A DNA stretch of 64,000 nt from Rotaria macrura (taxonomy: Eukaryota; Rotifera; Eurotatoria; Philodinida; Philodinidae). Below are positions 58,501-64,000 of this stretch, piece by piece. The stretch's first letter is position 1; every line of letters begins with the position of its first letter. Below the pieces are notes generated by a model. The model worked only from the letters and a program-made list of their open reading frames with translations, had not been told where the DNA came from and did not search any database. The stretch spans positions 1-64,000 of the forward strand of contig OENT01000659.1 of assembly GCA_900239685.1 (NCBI GenBank), given 5' to 3'. A program made the position numbers and the translations under genes.

Positions 58501-60021
58501 ATGAGTAATGTCAAAGCCGAGTCAAGAATCACTTTCTAAGTCATTTATATAGAGGAGCACGATTTTAATATGCAAACATAGAACATTTCATGTACATGAC
58601 AACAATGAGAATGATTGAGGAAAATGGTGCCAACAGTATAATGAGTCTGTTCATCATTCACAATCTTATTTGAATGTTTCATTAGCATTAGTAGATACCT
58701 GAACACATTCTACAATACTTGCTCAATCGTTTTTTTTATCGTTTTTAACAAATAGGAACCACCCGCTAGTGACATGTTAACTAGGCGTGCAGTTCATTTG
58801 TCAATGAATAATATATTAATTAACTATCATTGACACCAACTGCACGAGAGAAACACCTTTTTCTAAAAAACATGTCTTTTGTTCTACAATATGTTAGTAA
58901 AGTAAAAGAACAGTTTTTTACAAATCAGAATATTCAATTACGTATTAGGCCATAATTATTCGCTAATAATAAAAGACTAAAGCTCTGATCATGCTTTGCA
59001 CACACACACACACACACACACAAATATGAATGAATTGAAAATGGTTCTTTTTATAACGTTTAATTCATGAGCTATTGGGTTTATTAATAACAATAAGTCA
59101 TTTTTGTTCAACTTCGCAATGAGATTGACGAGTAACATCACGAATAATAACGAATGCGAACTTCGATGAGTTCAAAACTGTAAAAAGAAACAAATAATCA
59201 GTAGTAATATTTCATTTATAAGATATTATCTACTTTAATTAATACTTAGATGAAACCAAAACTAAAAGAAACTTGGAACTTCTCGTAAACATTGTTTCTT
59301 TTCAATAATGAAATTATATTTTTCATCTTATTGGCAGAGTCGCTAAAGAAGATGGAAGAAATAGCGAGTGTTATCACGAAAAAGAAATGAATAGATATGA
59401 TTTTTTTTATTCCGTTTTACAAGAATCAAAGATAAATGTATTCTTTGATGAAAAACGGTTTACATTCAATTAGTCCCCTCCTCATTTACAGACACTTCTA
59501 GTCAATCCTTTTTTGGAATGCGGGTGTGAGTAGAAATGGCACTCATACCCAGTTACAGCTTCTCTCATTCAAGAAAGAAGTGAAGTATTACGTATATTTC
59601 ATGGCTGTATTCTTTGCCAAATTGCCACACAGAGACGCCATAACTTTATTTTTACACTGACTCATGGTTTACCTCTATTGGTTGGAATAAACCTGATTTT
59701 TGTTGTATTCTGTAGCAAATGCACATGCGCGTTGGTGATAGCATTCGAAGTGATAAAATATTTTCTTTTTCGTTGCTAATAGTCTATCATCGCTGAGATT
59801 TTCTACACGCATGGTATCGTATGAGTTGTTGAATCTACCACTTTGATTGATGATTCGCATCGCCAAAATGATGACTTCTGTACAAAATTTTACTCAATAC
59901 TCGTTCATCATCAGATAGACTTAAAGTTCAGTTCAACACAAAAACTATTTCTTATCACAATCTCTTGAATGGTCACAGTATGATTGGCAAAGTATTTTGA
60001 TTTGTTGCTATCGGCACTGAC
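55510..60021. other. Long gene-poor stretch
   Basis: AT-rich, with a CA microsatellite at 58999-59022. A 63-codon minus frame (59675-59866) with composition YHFECYHQRACAF is noted but unsupported. No gene, RNA or complete transposon recognised. Confidence 0.5.
58999..59022. repeat. CA microsatellite
   Basis: Twelve CA units. Confidence 0.95.
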
Positions 60022-60165
60022 TCATCGTGTCGTATTATGTTTCAATTCTTCTTGACCAACTATGACATTTTGTAGCGTGAGCATATTGCGTAGTGATTTT
60101 GATGATATTTTTGTACTTTGCTCCAGTAGTAGAATAAAAAACAGTGAAACTTGAAGTTTCATCAT
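60022..60165 (-). CDS. Hypothetical 47-residue peptide with signal-like start
   Basis: The minus-strand frame starts MMKLQVSLFFILLLEQS, a good signal-peptide shape, then a short polar sequence ending NTTR before TGA. It could be the first exon of a secreted peptide gene or chance. Downstream frames have several Cys codons but no coherent spliced reading was found. Confidence 0.2.
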   Translation of the reverse strand: MMKLQVSLFFILLLEQSTKISSKSLRNMLTLQNVIVGQEELKHNTTR

Positions 60166-60677
60166 GACATGAATGTATATGTAGTATCCTTGGAATTATT
60201 TTGCGGTAAGGTAATGAGAACAATGACTCGCAATGTTTGAACTTTCATTTTCTTAATACTCTACTTTATTTCCTGTTAGTTCTATCTGTATTACTTTATT
60301 CAGCCCATCATGCATAACTTTCTAGAGACGAGTAAGTTCAAATTTGCTTAGGTGAGTGGCACTTGCGCCTACAGCAATTCTTAGCCTAAGAGACTTGAGA
60401 AATGTGTCATATTTATCCGTAATTTACTGTGCTGTATTTCCTTTGTACTGTTTTCCCGATGACTTGCTGTCGTTTGTGTAACACACAAAAACTGAGTGAA
60501 TCATCCTTTGCGTATTCTATATGAATGATTCCTCAGGTGTTGTATTGCATTTTGTTGTGTTCACTTGTAGATTGTGAAAGAACAACGCAATAGAAGCGGA
60601 TACGTAAAAGTACGCCTTCTTGCACATTTTCGTGCTAGCTATTTCATATCGATTCAACGAATCTGAGAGAAGCCGAA

Positions 60678-62083
60678 ATGGCACACGGCATATCAGATCC
60701 AAAAAATAAAAAGGAATATTTCGATTCCATTACTGATTTAAAAGATAAATTGGATGAATTGGCTAAATGGATCAAAGAGAGTGAACATTTTATTGTATTT
60801 ACCGGTATTTTCCTATATATGCCGTATCTTCTCAATTCCCTTCAATTATAATCAATCGTTTAGGAGCTGGTATATCTACATCGACTGGCATTCCAGATTT
60901 TCGTAGTGGAATGGATACTGTCTTAAAGACTGGGCCTGGAGCGTGGGAATTAGAAGAGTAAGTGAAACATTTCCATGGAAATATTTATTCAGGATGAACA
61001 ACACATTAATTCTAGTCATAAAGTCAAACGATCAAAATCAGCTGATGTTATTGATGACATGCAAAAAGCAATACCATCAATGGCTCACATGTAAATCATG
61101 TCACTGATATTTGCTCATGCGAAAATATATTTGTAGGGCACTTGTCGCTTTACAACGACAGGGCATTTTGAAATGTGTCATCTCACAAAATTGTGATGGC
61201 CTCCATTTACGAAGTGGTTTAAATCCGACTGCTCTCGCCGAATTACATGGCAACATGAATTTAGAAATATGTTCTACTTGTGGAGCCAAATATTTACGTG
61301 ATTTTGACACAGAAGGTAATAGAAACCATAATACGGGTCGTCGTTGTGATAAGTCAGAGTGTCGTGGTCGATTGAAAGATTCGATTATTAACTTTAGCGA
61401 AGATTTACCACAAAACGAATTAGACAAAGCATTCGATCATGCAGAAAAAGCTGATCTTTGTCTCGTGCTAGGTAAATTATCCTTATATATTGTATTTCAA
61501 GCAATAACAATTGATTTTAGGCAGTAGTTTGACAGTCACACCAGCTGCTGATGTGCCAAAACGTGTGGCGAAACGAAAACAAAAACTAGCTATTGGCAAT
61601 CTCCAACGAACAGCCTTGCACAAAATCGCTACACTCAATATTCATGCATTCAGTGATGCTATTATGCAAGGTATTATGGAACGGTTGAATATTCCTATTC
61701 CGACTTGGATCGTTCGACGACGCGTTCATCTCAATTGTCAACATGTTTCGAAGAAACAGAAGAAAACGCGAATTCTAGTCGAAGGCCTTGATCCGGACAA
61801 TATGGAGATTCCTTACACATTGTTCGAAAGCATTCAAGTGTTTATTGATCAGAAACTCGTTCAACAAGTCGACCATCAGCCGTTTGTATTTGACCTCATT
61901 GACAATAATCAGCAATCGATCACTATTCGACTGCAGTTTTTTGGGCATTACAATGAAATTCCTTTTGATCTAACTTATGCTGATCAGCGAAGTATCCCGA
62001 ACGACGAACAATTCTATCTGTTTTACAATCCGATGAAAGGAGAGTGGAAAAAGACCAGTGATCATGATGATTTGCCTGTTTGA
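60678..62083 (+). CDS. SIRT6/7-type (class IV) NAD-dependent protein deacylase
   Basis: Five exons: 60678-60804, 60864-60957, 61016-61090, 61137-61471 and 61521-62083. Introns are 59, 58, 46 and 49 bp, all GT-AG and in phase, giving 397 residues. The N-terminal helix (DSITDLKDKLDELAKWIKES) resembles SIRT7. Rossmann/NAD motifs: TGAGIST, GIPDFR, SQNCDGLHLRSG, LGSSL. The catalytic His is in ELHGNM. The zinc site uses CSTC and CDKSEC. CRGRLKDSI matches the SIRT6/7 class. After the catalytic core (ends near IPIPTW) there is an extension of about 150 residues, basic at first (KKQKKTR), then a beta-rich sequence (YTLFESIQVFIDQK, SITIRLQFFGHYNE). Family role: nuclear or nucleolar deacylation of histones and other proteins in chromatin, rDNA and DNA-repair control. 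AATAAA follows near 62223. Confidence 0.92.
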
Positions 62084-64000
62084 ACGTATGTGTAGTGACA
62101 AAAACAGATATAAAATTTCGTACGTTTTATTCTTGAGATACTAACTGTTACACACTAAGTAGATGTTAGGTGCATGCCTATAAGATTGTGCATCAGTATG
62201 TTTATCGTGAAAAATATTGTTAATAAAATAACAATTTTTGTTTATATGCCAGCTAGTCAAATTCAGTTGTCGGATTCGAACTGTGTTTTCGTGTGTCAAA
62301 ATATATTTACAGATTGCAATGTCTATGAGTCATGTTGATATTATACAGAATTTTATGTGAACATGGGACGAATGCAGTTCAAATGTTTCGTTACAAAGAA
62401 TAAGATCTAAATGAATATGATGATAAGTGTCATAGCACATTATCAACTGATTTGGAAGCCAATAAATAATCCCATGGCATAGTTAAAACAGCGTTCTATC
62501 GGTCTTATGAAAGTATACTCCTAAATTTTTGACTTCTCTTAGTAAATTGATCATTTCTACAACGAAATTACATGAAGTTATTGATCAAACTATGATATTT
62601 TTCAAATAAATCTATTACAACTTAATTAATACTCATTTTTACTAATCTCGAATGAAAATTGTTACGTTAAATTTCTTGGCAAAAGCAAAGTTTGTTTGTA
62701 ACATATTAAACGATTCATAAACTACTTTCTAGACATTCTTGTACATGACGATAGATTTCGACAAGCTCTACAACACTATGAATGTTTAAAAAAGTGTTGA
62801 TCTTGTTTTCAATATAAAATATGAAGAAAACCAGGAAGATGTTTTTCAGTCTACGTAGTTTCTTTTGCGTCTTATGTTGGAAAACAGATTCGAATTTCTC
62901 TTGACATTCGTATTATTGTCGAGTTTATTAAATTGGTGTGACTGTGGGTGTTCATCTCTTGATTACCGGCACTATAGTTCGGCTTGTCTCACGAAAGATG
63001 ATTCCTCTTGAATTTTAAAATGGTGACTTGTTATAAACAAAAAAATGAATCAATGTGACTTTCAGGATAGCTTGATTTGTCTACAGATCTGAACAACCTA
63101 AATTTTAGTTAACAGCTACCAAAAGAGGTCAAACGTTTTTTGAATTTTCCATCACAAAGAAAACATTCACTCGATTACAATGACATAATAAGAACATTTT
63201 CGATGATTGTACAAATGCAAATCTTGATTGCATCGATAGCCGTGCTTAACAGGTGTGCATATCTGTTAGCATTATTCTACCGGAAAAATACATTTGAAAT
63301 TGTCGCCCATGTCTAATTGTTCAGATTGTTATTCGATTGGAATCGGATTGTTTTTCTTCCGAAAAATCGAAAGAGTCTACCGAGAAGTACTACCGGTGAT
63401 ATTTTCAAACAAACTGACTATCTTGTCGACGAATATGGCTAGGGGTGTGATGTCAATTAGTGGATATGTCACAGTAATTAGCTAAGTAATTAGTTCCTGA
63501 TTCATATGTGAGTTTTCATCAGATGATCTTACTAAACTTTTTCGTGCTAGAAAAGACAATTTGATTAATAGAGTGAACTTTCTAATTAATGTATGCTAAT
63601 TAAGTAACTCTGTTCAATTTTATCTTTTTTGCAACACGACGAACATTGCCCACTGCAAATACTCACTATCTCTTGTTCTCTTTTTTACATTGTTGTCGAC
63701 GGATGTTTCTATTTTGTGTAGCGTTTCTTAGATACAACTGAAAACGAAACTGTACTGTAGGCGTCTAATTGAAAAGTGTGCACTAGTTACGAAATCCACA
63801 TGCCTTCTTATTTCATCAAATGCGCCAATGAGAATTTGTTGTCGTGATACTAAATCATTCATTCTGACAAAATATAGTCACATGCGGAGCCTATTTGGTA
63901 TTTACTGTACTCAACTTACTCGTTATTGAGTACTTGTGAAAGTATTAAACAAGTGTAGATTACTTAAATGATAAGGCTAAGTGCAGTTTCAGTTATTTAT
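62084..64000. other. 3' flank of the sirtuin gene and featureless DNA
   Basis: 3' untranslated region with AATAAAATAA near 62223, then AT-rich DNA with no supported gene. Confidence 0.5.

Noticed and set aside
59675-60223. Second Cys-rich secreted peptide gene on the minus strand
   Set aside because: A signal-like start and scattered Cys codons exist, but no splice combination gives a continuous frame.
61101-61427. 108-codon minus frame
   Set aside because: Antisense shadow of sirtuin exon 4.
1-64000. CRISPR array, operon or prokaryotic origin
   Set aside because: Tandem arrays here lack constant repeats with unique spacers. Genes have spliceosomal introns and are far apart.

Overview
The window is eukaryotic nuclear DNA, about two thirds A+T. 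It has GT-AG introns, most of them 46-69 bp, AATAAA-type polyadenylation signals, a pol III tRNA gene and many DNA transposons. Short introns, an LDLa/EGF/seven-transmembrane receptor, a RING-plus-ADP-ribosyltransferase-like protein and abundant hAT and foldback elements suggest a small protostome, most likely a bdelloid rotifer (Rotaria or Adineta type). That assignment is inference; no species-diagnostic sequence was seen.

Layout. 1-9.8 kb is mostly gene-poor. It holds the truncated end of a palindromic MITE, some decayed coding fragments and, at 5.6-7.1 kb, a two-exon gene for a small secreted CSalphabeta (defensin-type) peptide. 9.8-14.6 kb is one 1573-residue exon for a chimeric LDLa/EGF G-protein-coupled receptor. 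A tRNA-Gln(CTG) lies at 15.95 kb. 18-28.8 kb is transposon-rich: a tRNA-like relic, a TA-flanked palindromic MITE, a 440-bp foldback, a 5.5-kb hAT element with 8-bp target duplications and a decayed DUF4371/TTF-type transposase, and another MITE. 28.8-36 kb is sparse apart from a small three-exon gene (32.6-33.7 kb). 36.1-39.2 kb is a 1044-residue minus-strand RING/ART protein, followed by an 840-bp palindrome. 41.9-45 kb is an unidentified minus-strand multi-exon gene with a hAT-like element, itself carrying another, in one intron. 46.1-48.95 kb is a queuine tRNA-ribosyltransferase-like gene split by a hAT-like element with a perfect 8-bp duplication; that element carries two more insertions and a 450-bp assembly gap. 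The right end has a terminal exon (50.2 kb, minus), a secreted type I LRR-like membrane protein (53.4-55.5 kb) and a five-exon SIRT6/7-type sirtuin (60.7-62.1 kb).

The genes do not form a pathway. The recurring theme is surface and defence-type proteins (receptor, LRR-like protein, defensin, RING/ART) scattered among foldback transposons. The most notable observations are the defensin-like gene; a MITE family with constant TACCCA ends but different palindromic words inside each copy; and two exactly datable nested hAT-like insertions, one of which has destroyed a gene.
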